Below, one piece after another: positions 44,909-54,627 of a stretch of 64,000 bases of DNA. The translations under genes were made by a program, and so were the position numbers. Numbering within the stretch: the first letter of the stretch is position 1; the number at the start of each line of letters is the position of its first letter. This DNA is from Trichloromonas sp034006665 (lineage in GTDB: Bacteria > Desulfobacterota > Desulfuromonadia > Desulfuromonadales > Trichloromonadaceae). Below the pieces are notes generated by a model that was given only the letters and a program-made list of their open reading frames with translations, did no database searches and had not been told where the DNA came from. The DNA lies in assembly GCF_034006665.1 (NCBI RefSeq), contig NZ_JAVESI010000007.1, positions 30,557 through 94,556 on the forward strand, written 5' to 3'.

Positions 44909-46645
44909 TTGATCCGCTTCCGTTCTCTGTTTCGATCTGTCCAAGCGATCTTACTTCTCACTCACATTTTCGTCGCCTATGCCTGTTCCGGATCGGTTCT
45001 GCCCGAAACTCTCGGCGAATCCGAGACTCCGTCGACCACGCCCCAGCCGGTCGTGACCGAACGTGCCGACGGTGCCGCCGGCGCGCTTTACATCGAGTCC
45101 CGGCTGCGCGCCTTGGAGGGGGATTCCGAAGGCGCGCTGGACCTGCTGCGCCAAGCGATCAAGCTTGATCCCCACGATGCCTATCTGCGCCTCGCCCTGG
45201 CCGATCAATACCTGTTTTCCGGGGAGACGGAACAGGCCCTGCGCGCCGCCGAGGATGCCGTCATCCAGGACCCGGATTTTGCCGAGGCCCATTTTATGCT
45301 CGGCAATCTTCTCTTTCATGCCGATAACAATGAAAGGGCCATTCAGTCCTTCCGCCGGGTTGTGGAACTCGTTCCGGACCATGAGGAGGCTCCCCTGCTG
45401 CTGGCCGTGGCCTACGCCCGCAACGACGATCTGGAGCAGGCAGTGACCGTCCTCAAGAATTACCTGCAGACCCATCCCGATTCGGTGCGCGGTTCGGTGA
45501 CGCTGGCACGGCTCTATCAGGAAATGGAACTCACCGGCTGGGCGATCGATATCTACCGGAAATTGCTTGAACAGGATCCGGAAAATGAACTTGCCTATTT
45601 CGAGTTGGGCGGCCTCTACGAGCAGGAGGGAGATTCCGACGCGGCTCTGGAAATCTATCGGACGTTCCTTGCCCGCGATCCCGAAAATTTGCCCATGCGC
45701 CATCATCTGGCGCGGTTTTTCATCGTGCGCCAGGACTATACCCAGGCCCGGCGGGAACTCGACGAGATTCTTCGCCTACGCCCCGACGATCTGGAGGCGC
45801 GGCGTAAGCTCGGTTTAATTTATCTGGAGACGGAAAACTGGCCGGCGGCGATCGATACCTTCGAGGAAATGCTCCGGCAACGCCCCGATCTTCATCAGGC
45901 GCGGTTCTATCTGGCCAGTGCTCTTGAGCGGGCGGAGCGCTTTGCCGATGCCTTGCGGGAATTTTCGTCGATTCCGGAAACTTCCGAGTTTTACGCTGAG
46001 GCCATGGCCCATCGGGGGTACCTGCTGCACCGCCTGGAACGCTCCGACGAGGCGATCGACATCATCGAGCAGCTTCTCGGCAAGCAGGGAAGCCGCCCCG
46101 AGCTTTTCACCTTCCTCTCCGCCCTGTACGAGGATCAAGGAAAGATTTCGGAAGCGTTACGGGTTTTGGAACGGGGGTTGCGGGTTTTTCCTGACGATGC
46201 CGCTCTGCTCTATCAACTGGGGGTGATTCATGAACGTGGGGAAAATCGTGATAAGGCCATCGCCGCCATGCGCCAGGTCATCGACATCGATCCCGAACAT
46301 GCCGAAGCCCTGAATTTTCTCGCCTATATCTATGCGGAAGAGGGGATTTTTCTGGAGGAAGCTCTCGATTTGGCGAGCCGGGCTCTCGAACTCAAACCCG
46401 AAGGGCATGTCCTCGACACGTTGGGCTGGGTCTATTTCAAGCTCGGACGCTATGTCGAGGCCCGCACGGAACTGGAGCGGGCCGCTCTTCTCATGCCTGA
46501 CGACCCAGTGGTGCAGGAACATCTGGGGGATGTTTATCGCGCCCTGAAGTTGCGGGACAAGGCCCGTCGCACCTATCTCAGAGTGTTGGAACTCGATCCC
46601 GAGAACCGCACGGTCCCCGGCAAGCTCGACGCTCTTTCGCCCTGA
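44909..46645 (+). CDS. Multi-TPR lipoprotein
   Basis: 578 aa if started at TTG 44909; GTG 44879 would add 10 residues. The N-terminus is a signal peptide (LLLTHIFVAYAC) with a candidate lipobox cysteine followed by SGS. The rest is about 14 tetratricopeptide repeats, each with the usual small and aromatic pattern (for example AIKLDPHDAYLRLALADQYL). Repeat arrays of this kind scaffold protein complexes. It probably sits on the outer membrane facing the periplasm. A DUF4292-type lipoprotein follows, a pairing seen in Geobacter relatives. Confidence 0.82.
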   Translation: MIRFRSLFRSVQAILLLTHIFVAYACSGSVLPETLGESETPSTTPQPVVTERADGAAGALYIESRLRALEGDSEGALDLLRQAIKLDPHDAYLRLALADQYLFSGETEQALRAAEDAVIQDPDFAEAHFMLGNLLFHADNNERAIQSFRRVVELVPDHEEAPLLLAVAYARNDDLEQAVTVLKNYLQTHPDSVRGSVTLARLYQEMELTGWAIDIYRKLLEQDPENELAYFELGGLYEQEGDSDAALEIYRTFLARDPENLPMRHHLARFFIVRQDYTQARRELDEILRLRPDDLEARRKLGLIYLETENWPAAIDTFEEMLRQRPDLHQARFYLASALERAERFADALREFSSIPETSEFYAEAMAHRGYLLHRLERSDEAIDIIEQLLGKQGSRPELFTFLSALYEDQGKISEALRVLERGLRVFPDDAALLYQLGVIHERGENRDKAIAAMRQVIDIDPEHAEALNFLAYIYAEEGIFLEEALDLASRALELKPEGHVLDTLGWVYFKLGRYVEARTELERAALLMPDDPVVQEHLGDVYRALKLRDKARRTYLRVLELDPENRTVPGKLDALSP

Positions 46646-46789
46646 GCGCGCGGAAAAGCGCCCCTTTCCTCTGCTGCTTTTGAATCGCCTTGGCGAAGGT
46701 TGATCTCTCCATGTTCCGTCTCAAATCATTCATGCTTCGCGGCGGATCGCCAGTCCGGTGCGAGCCTCGTTTACGATCGGTTTATTTTG

Positions 46790-47587
46790 TTGAAGAGTTT
46801 TCTGAAAAGCCTCGTTTTTTCGCTGTTGTTTCTGGTTGTGACGCTTTCGGGCTGTGTTCGTCCGACACTCCCGCCGGCCCGCACCCTGCTTCCCTCCGAG
46901 GAAGCCCTCCGTTTGTGGGAAAAAGTTCAGGAAACCGGCCGCCGTTATCACTCCCTGCGCGGTTTGGCTAAGGTTCAGGTTTTCTGGCAGGGGAAGGACG
47001 CGACCGTCAGCCAGGCGCTGGTGGTGGAGAAGCCCGACCGTTTTCGCGCCGAGACCCTCAACCCCTTCGGTTTCGGCTTTCCCTTGCTGCTTATGGCGAC
47101 GGACGGTGTGCAGTTGGCGGTCATGGTTCCGGGGGAAGGGCGGATGTTCCGGGGGGAAGCGACTTCCCGCAACCTGCAGCGATTCACCCGGGTTCCCCTC
47201 TATCTTGATGATCTGGTTCGGTTCATTCTCTATGAGGTGCCGGTCATTCCCCATGACCAACGCCAGGCTTACCGGATTGTCGACGGGCGGAGACTTCTCG
47301 AAATGCGCGACGGCGATCTTCGACGTCAGGAGCTCTATTTCAGTCCGGCGGAACAGTTGCAGGAGGCGCTCTATTATGAAGGGGAGGAGTTGACCTTGCG
47401 GGTTCGTTACGATAGTTTTTCTGCCGCGGCCGACTCTTTTCCCCGTTCCGCCTCCCTGGATATGCCCGGCCACCAGGCCCGGGCGTCCCTGCTCTTTTCA
47501 GAACTGGAAACCAATATTTCGCCGAAAACGGACCTTTTTCTGCTCGCTACGCCTCCCGGGTACGAGGAAGTTCCCATTCCCGAATAG
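46790..47587 (+). CDS. DUF4292 / LolB-like outer-membrane lipoprotein
   Basis: 265 aa from TTG 46790 (adjacent TTG 46787 equally possible). Lipobox LSGC after a clear signal peptide (SFLKSLVFSLLFLVVT). The mature part resembles the LolB/LppX-like half-barrel: a YHSLRGLAKVQVFW strand, VVEKPDRFRAETLNPFG, then MFRGEA. LolB relatives bind lipids or lipoproteins at the outer membrane; the precise role is unknown. It follows the TPR lipoprotein on the same strand. Confidence 0.75.
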   Translation: MKSFLKSLVFSLLFLVVTLSGCVRPTLPPARTLLPSEEALRLWEKVQETGRRYHSLRGLAKVQVFWQGKDATVSQALVVEKPDRFRAETLNPFGFGFPLLLMATDGVQLAVMVPGEGRMFRGEATSRNLQRFTRVPLYLDDLVRFILYEVPVIPHDQRQAYRIVDGRRLLEMRDGDLRRQELYFSPAEQLQEALYYEGEELTLRVRYDSFSAAADSFPRSASLDMPGHQARASLLFSELETNISPKTDLFLLATPPGYEEVPIPE

Positions 47588-47664
47588 ATTTGATCGTCTC
47601 GCTCATGATTGTTGCTTATCGAACCCAAACTGTCAGCAGCGGGGCGAGCGCCTCGTGGAGATTT

Positions 47665-49275
47665 ATGCGTTTATTTTTTCTGTGCTGTCTGCTGCTCTTT
47701 GCCGGGTGCCGTGATCGGGAGCCCCTTCTTCTCGAAGGGGAGACTCCGACCCTTCCTGTTTCCGGCGATACCTTCATCGAGGCGTCCATCGGTGAGCCGA
47801 GCAATCTTCTGCCGGTGCTGGCTTCCGACTCGGCTTCTGCGGACATCAGCGCCTTGGTCTACAACGGCCTCATCCGTTACGATAAAAATCTCAATCTTGA
47901 AGGAGAACTGGCTGAATCCTGGAAGATTTCCGAGGACAACCTGACCATCACCTTCCATTTGCGCAAGAATGTCCGCTGGCACGACGGCGCGCCTTTTACC
48001 TCGGCGGACGTCCTTTATACCTATCAGCTTTATACGGATCCCAAAACCCCGACGGCCTATGCCGAATCCTATCGCCAAGTGGCGCGGGCCGAGGCGCCCG
48101 ATCCCTATATTTTTAAAGTCACCTACGATAAACCCTACGCTCCGGCCCTGGCCAGCTGGGGGGTATCGATCCTCCCCCGACATCTGCTGGTCGGGACGGA
48201 GATTACCAAAAGCCCCCTGTCCCGCAAACCCGTTGGCACCGGACCGTACCGTTTTGTCGACTGGAAGCCGGGGGAGTCCCTGGTCTTGGAGGCCAATCCC
48301 GACTATTTCGAAGGGTCGCCCTATATCCGTCGAGTGCTCTATCGCGTCATCCCCGATCTTTCCACCCAGTTCCTTGAACTGCAATCGGGCGGTCTCGATT
48401 TCATGGGTCTGACGCCCATTCAGTACCAGACCCAGACCGACACCCTGGCCTTCAAGCGACGTTTCAACAAATACCGCTATCTGGCCTTCGGTTACAGTTA
48501 TCTCGGTTATAATCTCAAACGCCCGCTCTTTCAGGACAAGCGGGTACGCCAGGCCATCGCCCACGCTATCGACAAGCAGGAGATCATCGACGGGGTGCTG
48601 CTCGGGTTGGGACAGGCGGCGACCGGGCCCTACAAACCCGACACTTGGGTCTACAATCCGCAGGTAAAACGTTATCCCTACGATCCCGCCCGAGCCCGGG
48701 AACTGCTCGCCGAGGCAGGCTGGCGGGATACGGACGGCGACGGAGTTCTGGACAGGGAAGGACACAGGTTTTCCTTCACCATTGTCACCAACCAGGGGAA
48801 CGATCTGCGGGTGAAGAGCGCCGAAATCATTCAGCGACGTTTGCAGGAGATCGGCATCGAAGTCAAGATCCGGGTCATCGAGTGGGCTTCTTTTCTCAAG
48901 GAGTTCATCAATCCCGGCAATTTCGACGCCACCATTCTCGGTTGGACCGGGGGGCCGGAGCCGGATCAGTACAACATCTGGCATTCGAGCAAGACCGGCC
49001 CCCGGGAACTCAATTTCATCGGATTCAACCACGCCGAGGTGGATGATCTTCTGGAGCGTGGTCGGCGGACTTTCGATCAGGCCGAGCGCAAGGTCATCTA
49101 TGATCGTTTTCAGGAGGTGCTCGCCGAGGAGCAACCCTATACCTTTCTCTATGTGTCCGATGCTCTGCCGGTGGTGGCGCGTCGGTTCCGGGGGGTGGAA
49201 CCGTCCCCGGCCGGCATCCGTCATAACTTCATCAAGTGGTACGTGCCGGAAGAAGAACAGAAATATCTGAAATGA
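47665..49275 (+). CDS. Peptide ABC transporter substrate-binding lipoprotein (SBP_bac_5)
   Basis: 536 aa from ATG 47665 (GGAG at 5 bp). Signal peptide with lipobox LFAGC. Family 5 binding-protein features are LVYNGLIRYDKNLNLEGELAESW, FHLRKNVRWHDGAPFTSADV, KPVGTGPYRF, VRQAIAHAIDKQEI and YDPARARELLAEAGW. It captures oligopeptides or dipeptides in the periplasm for the permeases. Permease 1 follows directly; permease 2 is about 5 kb away (55418). No ATPase subunit is in the window. Confidence 0.93.
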   Translation: MRLFFLCCLLLFAGCRDREPLLLEGETPTLPVSGDTFIEASIGEPSNLLPVLASDSASADISALVYNGLIRYDKNLNLEGELAESWKISEDNLTITFHLRKNVRWHDGAPFTSADVLYTYQLYTDPKTPTAYAESYRQVARAEAPDPYIFKVTYDKPYAPALASWGVSILPRHLLVGTEITKSPLSRKPVGTGPYRFVDWKPGESLVLEANPDYFEGSPYIRRVLYRVIPDLSTQFLELQSGGLDFMGLTPIQYQTQTDTLAFKRRFNKYRYLAFGYSYLGYNLKRPLFQDKRVRQAIAHAIDKQEIIDGVLLGLGQAATGPYKPDTWVYNPQVKRYPYDPARARELLAEAGWRDTDGDGVLDREGHRFSFTIVTNQGNDLRVKSAEIIQRRLQEIGIEVKIRVIEWASFLKEFINPGNFDATILGWTGGPEPDQYNIWHSSKTGPRELNFIGFNHAEVDDLLERGRRTFDQAERKVIYDRFQEVLAEEQPYTFLYVSDALPVVARRFRGVEPSPAGIRHNFIKWYVPEEEQKYLK

Positions 49276-49359
49276 GCATCCGCACGAGGAAACAATGCTT
49301 AATTGGATGATTTTGAATATATTTCCTGGAATTCATTGTGACGGTGGGCGAGGTCCGGC

Positions 49360-50334
49360 ATGATCCGCTATCTGGTGCGCCGACTGCTGCTGATGATCCC
49401 CTTGCTCATTGGCATCACCCTCATCTCCTTCGTCGTCATTCATCTGGCGCCGGGGGAACCGACCGACCTGCAGACCCAGATGAATCCCCAGGCGAGCGCC
49501 GAACTGCAAGAGCGCCTGCGTGCCCAGTATGGACTCGACCAGCCCTTGCCCGTCCAGTACGGGCGTTGGCTGGCGCGTCTGGCCCGGCTCGATTTCGGTG
49601 AATCCTTCGCCCAGGATAACCGTTCGGTGCTGGAAAAAATTCTTGAACGTCTGCCCATCACCATTTTCATCAATGTACTCTCTATCGCTGCGATCCTGGC
49701 GACAGCGATTCCCATCGGCATTCTTTCGGCAACGCGGCGCAATTCTTTCTTTGACCGGGCGACGACCCTCTTCGTCTTCATCGGTTTTGCCACCCCCTCC
49801 TTCTGGCTGGCGCTGCTGCTCATGGATCAGTTCGGTGTGCGCCTCGGGATCTTCCCGGTGGTCGGTCTCAAGTCGCTGGGCTACGATTATCTGAGCTGGG
49901 GCGGGAAGCTTCTTGATATGGCCCACCATCTGGTGTTGCCCGTACTGGTTTCAGCCTTTGGCGGGCTGGCGGGTTTTTCCCGCTACATGCGCTCGAACAT
50001 GCTCGAAGTGATTCGCCAGGATTACATCCTCACTGCTCGTGCCAAGGGGCTGTCGGAGCGGGCGGTGATCTATCGCCACGCCCTGCGCAATGCCCTGTTG
50101 CCGGTGATCACCATTCTCGGTCTCTCCGTTCCCGGTTTGATCGGCGGCAGCGTCATTTTCGAGACGATTTTCGCCATCCCCGGCATGGGCAAGCTTTTCT
50201 ACGACGGGGTGATGATGCGTGATTATCCGTTGATCATGGGGATTCTGGTTATCGGCGCGGTGCTGACCCTGATCGGCAATCTGCTCGCCGACCTTGGTTA
50301 TGCCCTCGCCGATCCCCGTATCCGCAAAGCCTGA
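49360..50334 (+). CDS. Peptide ABC transporter permease (OppB/DppB type)
   Basis: 324 aa, six helices. Begins MIRYLVRRLLLMIPLLIGITLISF, with HLAPGEPTD and LRAQYGLDQPLPVQYG, the DppB N-terminal hallmarks. The EAA loop is YILTARAKGLSERAVIYRHALRNALLPV, which contacts the ATPase. It forms a heterodimer with an OppC/DppC-type permease, which in most genomes is the next gene; here an unrelated block intervenes. Confidence 0.95.
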   Translation: MIRYLVRRLLLMIPLLIGITLISFVVIHLAPGEPTDLQTQMNPQASAELQERLRAQYGLDQPLPVQYGRWLARLARLDFGESFAQDNRSVLEKILERLPITIFINVLSIAAILATAIPIGILSATRRNSFFDRATTLFVFIGFATPSFWLALLLMDQFGVRLGIFPVVGLKSLGYDYLSWGGKLLDMAHHLVLPVLVSAFGGLAGFSRYMRSNMLEVIRQDYILTARAKGLSERAVIYRHALRNALLPVITILGLSVPGLIGGSVIFETIFAIPGMGKLFYDGVMMRDYPLIMGILVIGAVLTLIGNLLADLGYALADPRIRKA

Positions 50335-50366
50335 TCGGGAACCTTCCCCCACCGCGAGGATCTGTA

Positions 50367-51116
50367 TTGATCGACTGTCATTGCCATCTGTTGCCCGGGA
50401 TTGACGACGGTCCGAAAACCCTGGAGGAATCCCTGCCTATGGCCCGGATTCTTGAAGGGTTCGGTTTTGTCGAGGTGCATTGCACCCCCCATTGCATTCA
50501 CGGACTCTATGAAAACACCCCGGCCATCGTCGGCGAGCGTCTTGCGGAACTGCAACAGGCCTTGGTGCGCGAAGGTATACGACTTCGCCTCAAGCCGGGA
50601 ATGGAATATTATCTTGACAGCCATTTCCCCGCCAGTCTGGAACGCCCCCAGCTTCTGGGCGACAGCCGGCTGCTGCTGGTGGAAGCCCCGACCTGGGCGG
50701 AAGCGGGATTGGTGCTGGAGAACCTGCGTAAGGTGGTGGCGCGGGGCTATGTTCCCCTGCTGGCTCATCCCGAACGCTGGGGTCTGCTTGCCCCGCCGGG
50801 ACAGGGGGGAGCGCGGCACCTGTTGTCTCGGCTGCTGGGGAGGGGCCGGGCCGGTGCTTCCGGGGAACTTCTCGATGAACTGCAACGGATGGGTTGCCTT
50901 TTTCAGGGCAACCTGGGAAGTTTCGCCGGTCATTACGGCAAGGACGTGGAGAAGCGCGCCTGGGCTTTTTTGCGGGCCGGGCTTTACAGCTGTCTCGGCA
51001 GCGATTCCCATCCCCGGCACGGGCTGGAGGAGATGATCGATACGGGTCTCCGGCGACTCCATGAGCGCTCGGAACAGGCGACGGAACTTCTTTCCGCCGC
51101 GCGTATTTTGTCCTAA
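50367..51116 (+). CDS. CpsB/CapC-type (PHP) tyrosine-protein phosphatase
   Basis: 249 aa, TTG start with GAGGA at 6 bp. PHP metal-binding motifs are visible: DCHCHLLPGIDDGP (HxH), CTPH, LLAHPERW and CLGSDSHPRHG. In Gram-positive and other bacteria such manganese-dependent phosphatases control capsule or exopolysaccharide synthesis by dephosphorylating tyrosine kinases. No tyrosine kinase is in the window. The sugar-nucleotide genes that follow fit an exopolysaccharide role. Confidence 0.88.
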   Translation: MIDCHCHLLPGIDDGPKTLEESLPMARILEGFGFVEVHCTPHCIHGLYENTPAIVGERLAELQQALVREGIRLRLKPGMEYYLDSHFPASLERPQLLGDSRLLLVEAPTWAEAGLVLENLRKVVARGYVPLLAHPERWGLLAPPGQGGARHLLSRLLGRGRAGASGELLDELQRMGCLFQGNLGSFAGHYGKDVEKRAWAFLRAGLYSCLGSDSHPRHGLEEMIDTGLRRLHERSEQATELLSAARILS

Positions 51117-51166
51117 TAGGCTGATTTTTTATAAAAATTCACTGAAGAATTCGAAGGATGGGTCCC

Positions 51167-52201
51167 ATGCATTCTGCCAATACGCTGCCCCCGACGAAGA
51201 TCCTTGTGACCGGCGCCGCCGGCTTCATCGGTTTCCATCTCTGCCAACGGCTCCTCGCTCGCGGCGACCAAGTCGTCGGCCTCGATAATCTCAATGATTA
51301 TTACGATGTTTCCCTCAAGCAAGCGCGCCTGAAGCAGCTTGAAGGACAGGCCAATTTTCGCTTTGTCCGGCGCGATCTCGCCGATCGCAAGGGTATCGCG
51401 GCGCTCTTTGCTGCCGAAGGATTCGACAAGGTGGTCAATCTTGCCGCCCAGGCCGGGGTGCGTTATTCCCTGGAAAATCCCCACGCCTACGTGGACAGCA
51501 ACCTGGTCGGCTTCGTCAACATCCTTGAAGGTTGCAGGCATCACGGCGTCAAGCATCTGGTCTATGCCTCCTCCTCCTCGGTGTACGGGGCCAATACCCG
51601 TATGCCCTTTTCGGTGCATGACAACGTTGACCATCCTGTCTCTCTCTACGCCGCGACCAAGAAGGCCAATGAACTGATGGCTCACACCTACGCCCATCTC
51701 TACGGACTGCCCTGCACCGGACTGCGTTTCTTCACCGTCTATGGTCCCTGGGGACGGCCGGACATGGCGCTCTTTCTCTTTACTCGGGCAATTCTCGAAG
51801 GGCGTTCCATCGATGTTTACAATTACGGCCGGATGCGTCGGGACTTTACCTATATCGACGACATTGTCGAAGGGGTAATGCGGGTAACCGACCGCATCGC
51901 TCCGGCCAATCCCGACTGGAACGGCGATTTGCCCGATCCCGGCACCAGCGCCGCTCCCTACCGTCTCTACAATATCGGCAACAACAATCCCGTCGAGCTG
52001 ATGGACCTCATTGAAACCCTGGAAAAAGCTCTCGACAAGCGGGCCGAGAAGAACCTGTTGCCGATCCAGCCCGGCGATGTGCCCGCGACCTATGCCGATG
52101 TTGAAGCCCTGACCGCCGATGTCGGTTTCAAACCAGCGACTCCCATTGCCGTGGGTGTCGGTCGTTTCGTCGAGTGGTATCGCGAGTTTTATCGGCTGTA
52201 A
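51167..52201 (+). CDS. NAD-dependent epimerase, UDP-glucuronate 4-epimerase-like
   Basis: 344 aa from ATG 51167 (AAGGA at 8 bp; ATG 51158 is too close to the site). SDR motifs: VTGAAGFIGFHL, AAQAGVRYSLENP, the catalytic SSSSVYG and YAATKKANE. RFFTVYGPWGRPDMA and MRRDFTYIDDIVEGV are typical of UDP-glucuronate 4-epimerases, giving UDP-galacturonate. The adjacent UDP-glucose dehydrogenase would supply the substrate. Confidence 0.9.
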   Translation: MHSANTLPPTKILVTGAAGFIGFHLCQRLLARGDQVVGLDNLNDYYDVSLKQARLKQLEGQANFRFVRRDLADRKGIAALFAAEGFDKVVNLAAQAGVRYSLENPHAYVDSNLVGFVNILEGCRHHGVKHLVYASSSSVYGANTRMPFSVHDNVDHPVSLYAATKKANELMAHTYAHLYGLPCTGLRFFTVYGPWGRPDMALFLFTRAILEGRSIDVYNYGRMRRDFTYIDDIVEGVMRVTDRIAPANPDWNGDLPDPGTSAAPYRLYNIGNNNPVELMDLIETLEKALDKRAEKNLLPIQPGDVPATYADVEALTADVGFKPATPIAVGVGRFVEWYREFYRL

Positions 52202-52243
52202 CCGGAACCCCCGCCCCAGGGATGAATAAGGAGCTTCGACGCG

Positions 52244-53578
52244 ATGAATCTGACCGTTATCGGCACCGGTTACGTCGGGCTGGTTACCGGCACCTGTTTC
52301 GCCGAAATGGGCCACCGGGTGACCTGCGTCGATGTGGATGAAGCCAAGATCGCCCGTCTTCGCGAGGGGGAGATCCCCATCTTCGAACCGGGTCTCGAAA
52401 ACCTGGTCCGTTCCAATGTCAAGGACGGACGGTTGTCTTTCACCACCTCGCTCCTTGAGGCCATGGCCGACTCCGCCGTCTATTTTATCGCCGTCGGCAC
52501 CCCGCCCGGCGAGGACGGCTCAGCCGATCTCCAGTATGTGCTGGCGGTGGCCCGGGAGATCGGCCGCCATCTGCGCGATTACGCTGTTATCGTCGACAAG
52601 TCGACTGTGCCGGTGGGGACGGCGGATCGGGTGCGTCAAGCCGTCGCCGAGGAACTGGTCCGGCGCGGCGTGGATCTCCCTTTCGACGTGGTGAGCAATC
52701 CCGAGTTTCTCAAGGAAGGGGCGGCGGTCAACGACTTTATGCGCCCGGATCGGGTCATCATCGGCAGCGACAGCCCCCGCGCCCTGGAAATCATGCGGGT
52801 GCTCTACGCCGACTTCAGTCGCAACCACGACCGCATTCTTGAAATGGGGGTGCGCGACGCCGAGATGACCAAATACACGGCCAACGCCATGCTCGCCACG
52901 AAAATTTCCTTCATGAACGAAATCGCTCGGCTCTGTGACCAGCTCGGCGTCGACGTAGAGAAGGTGCGGCGGGGAATCGGCTCGGATAGTCGTATCGGCT
53001 ATTCCTTCATCTATCCCGGCTGCGGTTACGGCGGTTCCTGTTTCCCCAAGGATGTCAAGGCGCTGATCCATGTGGCCGAAGGGGAGGGGATTGAGCCGCT
53101 CATCCTGCAATCGGTCCACCGCCGCAACGAGATGCAGAAACAGGTGCTTTTTGAGAAGATCCGTGACCACTTCGGCGCCGATCTGCCCGGTTTGACGATC
53201 GCCGTCTGGGGGCTGGCCTTCAAGCCGGGAACCGACGACATGCGCGAGGCGCCGTCCCTGGTTTTGCTGGAAAAGCTCCTCGCCGCCGGCGCCAAGGTGA
53301 CGGCCTACGATCCTGAGGCGATGGCGTCGGCCCGCCGGGAACTGCCAGGCTCCTGGTTTCAGTCGGGGCGTCTGCAACTGGCGGAGACCCAGTACGCGGC
53401 CCTGGACGGGGCGGATGCCCTGGCCCTGGTGACCGAGTGGAAGCCCTTCCGCCATCCCGACTTTGCCGCCATGATAGGGCGGATGAAGCAGCCGGTGATT
53501 TTCGACGGCCGCAACCAGTACGATCCGGGCTATGTCAAGGCGCAGGGTTTTGTTTACCGCGGCATCGGCCGTCGTTGA
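52244..53578 (+). CDS. UDP-glucose 6-dehydrogenase
   Basis: 444 aa. GTGYVGLVTGTCFAEMGH at the N-terminus, VDKSTVPVGTADRV, SNPEFLKEGAAVNDFM, and the catalytic cysteine in GCGYGGSCFPKD. Two NAD-dependent oxidations turn UDP-glucose into UDP-glucuronate. The name in related genomes is ugd or tuaD. It lies between a UDP-glucuronate epimerase-like gene and galE. Confidence 0.97.
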   Translation: MNLTVIGTGYVGLVTGTCFAEMGHRVTCVDVDEAKIARLREGEIPIFEPGLENLVRSNVKDGRLSFTTSLLEAMADSAVYFIAVGTPPGEDGSADLQYVLAVAREIGRHLRDYAVIVDKSTVPVGTADRVRQAVAEELVRRGVDLPFDVVSNPEFLKEGAAVNDFMRPDRVIIGSDSPRALEIMRVLYADFSRNHDRILEMGVRDAEMTKYTANAMLATKISFMNEIARLCDQLGVDVEKVRRGIGSDSRIGYSFIYPGCGYGGSCFPKDVKALIHVAEGEGIEPLILQSVHRRNEMQKQVLFEKIRDHFGADLPGLTIAVWGLAFKPGTDDMREAPSLVLLEKLLAAGAKVTAYDPEAMASARRELPGSWFQSGRLQLAETQYAALDGADALALVTEWKPFRHPDFAAMIGRMKQPVIFDGRNQYDPGYVKAQGFVYRGIGRR

Positions 53579-53600
53579 TCGACTTCAAGGGAGGATGTTC

Positions 53601-54602
53601 ATGTCTAATATTCTGGTGACCGGCGGCGCCGGCTATATCGGCAGTCATGTAGTGAAAGCCCTGGGCGAAGAGGGCTATCGGGTGCTGACCTACGACAACC
53701 TTTCGACGGGTAATCGCTGGGCGGTGCTTCATGGCGATCTGGTCGAAGGGGATCTCGCCGATCGCGATAAACTGGCGGCGACGGTACGGAATTTCTCTCC
53801 GGACGCCGTGCTGCATTTCGCCGCCGGCATCGAGGTAGCCGAGAGCGTGGCCAATCCTCTCAAGTATTACGAAAACAACACCGTGAACGCCCTTGGCCTG
53901 CTCCAGACGTTGCGCCGGGAAGGGGTCGGGCGCTTCATCTTTTCCTCGACGGCGGCGGTCTACGGTATCCCCGAGCGGATCCCCGTGGACGAGACGGCGC
54001 CGCTGTTGCCGATCAATCCCTACGGTGCCTCGAAAATGATGACCGAACGCATTCTCGCCGATCTGGCTGTCGCCGACCCGGAATTTCGTTATGTAGCCCT
54101 GCGCTACTTCAACGTCGCCGGCGCCGATCCCGAGGGGCGCATCGGCCAGGCCTACAAGAACCCGACCCATCTCATTACCCGCGCCCTCAAAACCGCCCTG
54201 GGGCAGTATGAGAAGCTTCAGGTTTTCGGCACCGATTACGAGACTCCTGACGGCACCTGCATCCGCGACTACATCCATGTGGTGGATCTCGCTTCGGCCC
54301 ATGTCGCGGCCCTGGACTATCTTCTCGAAGGCGGCGGCAGCGAGGTTTTCAACTGCGGTTACGGACACGGTTATTCGGTGCAGGAGGTAATCGACATGGT
54401 GCGCAGGGTGACCGGCCGGGATTTCCCGGTGGAACAGGCGCCTCGGCGCGCGGGGGATCCCCCGGCGCTGACCGCCGAAAGCATGCGTATCCGCAACGGG
54501 CTCGGCTGGACCCCCCGTTACGATCATCTCGAATACATCATCGAAACGGCCTGGAACTGGGAATTGAAACTGCACTCCGGCCAGGTCGGCAGGCAGGCAT
54601 AA
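53601..54602 (+). CDS. galE: UDP-glucose 4-epimerase
   Basis: 333 aa from ATG 53601 (GGGAGG at 6 bp); the longer open frame overlaps the previous gene. GalE markers are VTGGAGYIGSHV, FAAGIEVAESV, the catalytic SSTAAVYG and YGASKMMTE, ALRYFNVAGADPEGRIG, and CIRDYIHVVDLASAHV. It interconverts UDP-glucose and UDP-galactose, completing a small UDP-sugar set with the previous two genes. Confidence 0.95.
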   Translation: MSNILVTGGAGYIGSHVVKALGEEGYRVLTYDNLSTGNRWAVLHGDLVEGDLADRDKLAATVRNFSPDAVLHFAAGIEVAESVANPLKYYENNTVNALGLLQTLRREGVGRFIFSSTAAVYGIPERIPVDETAPLLPINPYGASKMMTERILADLAVADPEFRYVALRYFNVAGADPEGRIGQAYKNPTHLITRALKTALGQYEKLQVFGTDYETPDGTCIRDYIHVVDLASAHVAALDYLLEGGGSEVFNCGYGHGYSVQEVIDMVRRVTGRDFPVEQAPRRAGDPPALTAESMRIRNGLGWTPRYDHLEYIIETAWNWELKLHSGQVGRQA

Positions 54603-54627
54603 TCACAGCCTTGCAAGGGGGGGAACC

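Noticed and set aside
47671..49224. Reverse open frame of about 517 codons opposite the peptide-binding protein
   Set aside because: Antisense shadow; composition not protein-like.
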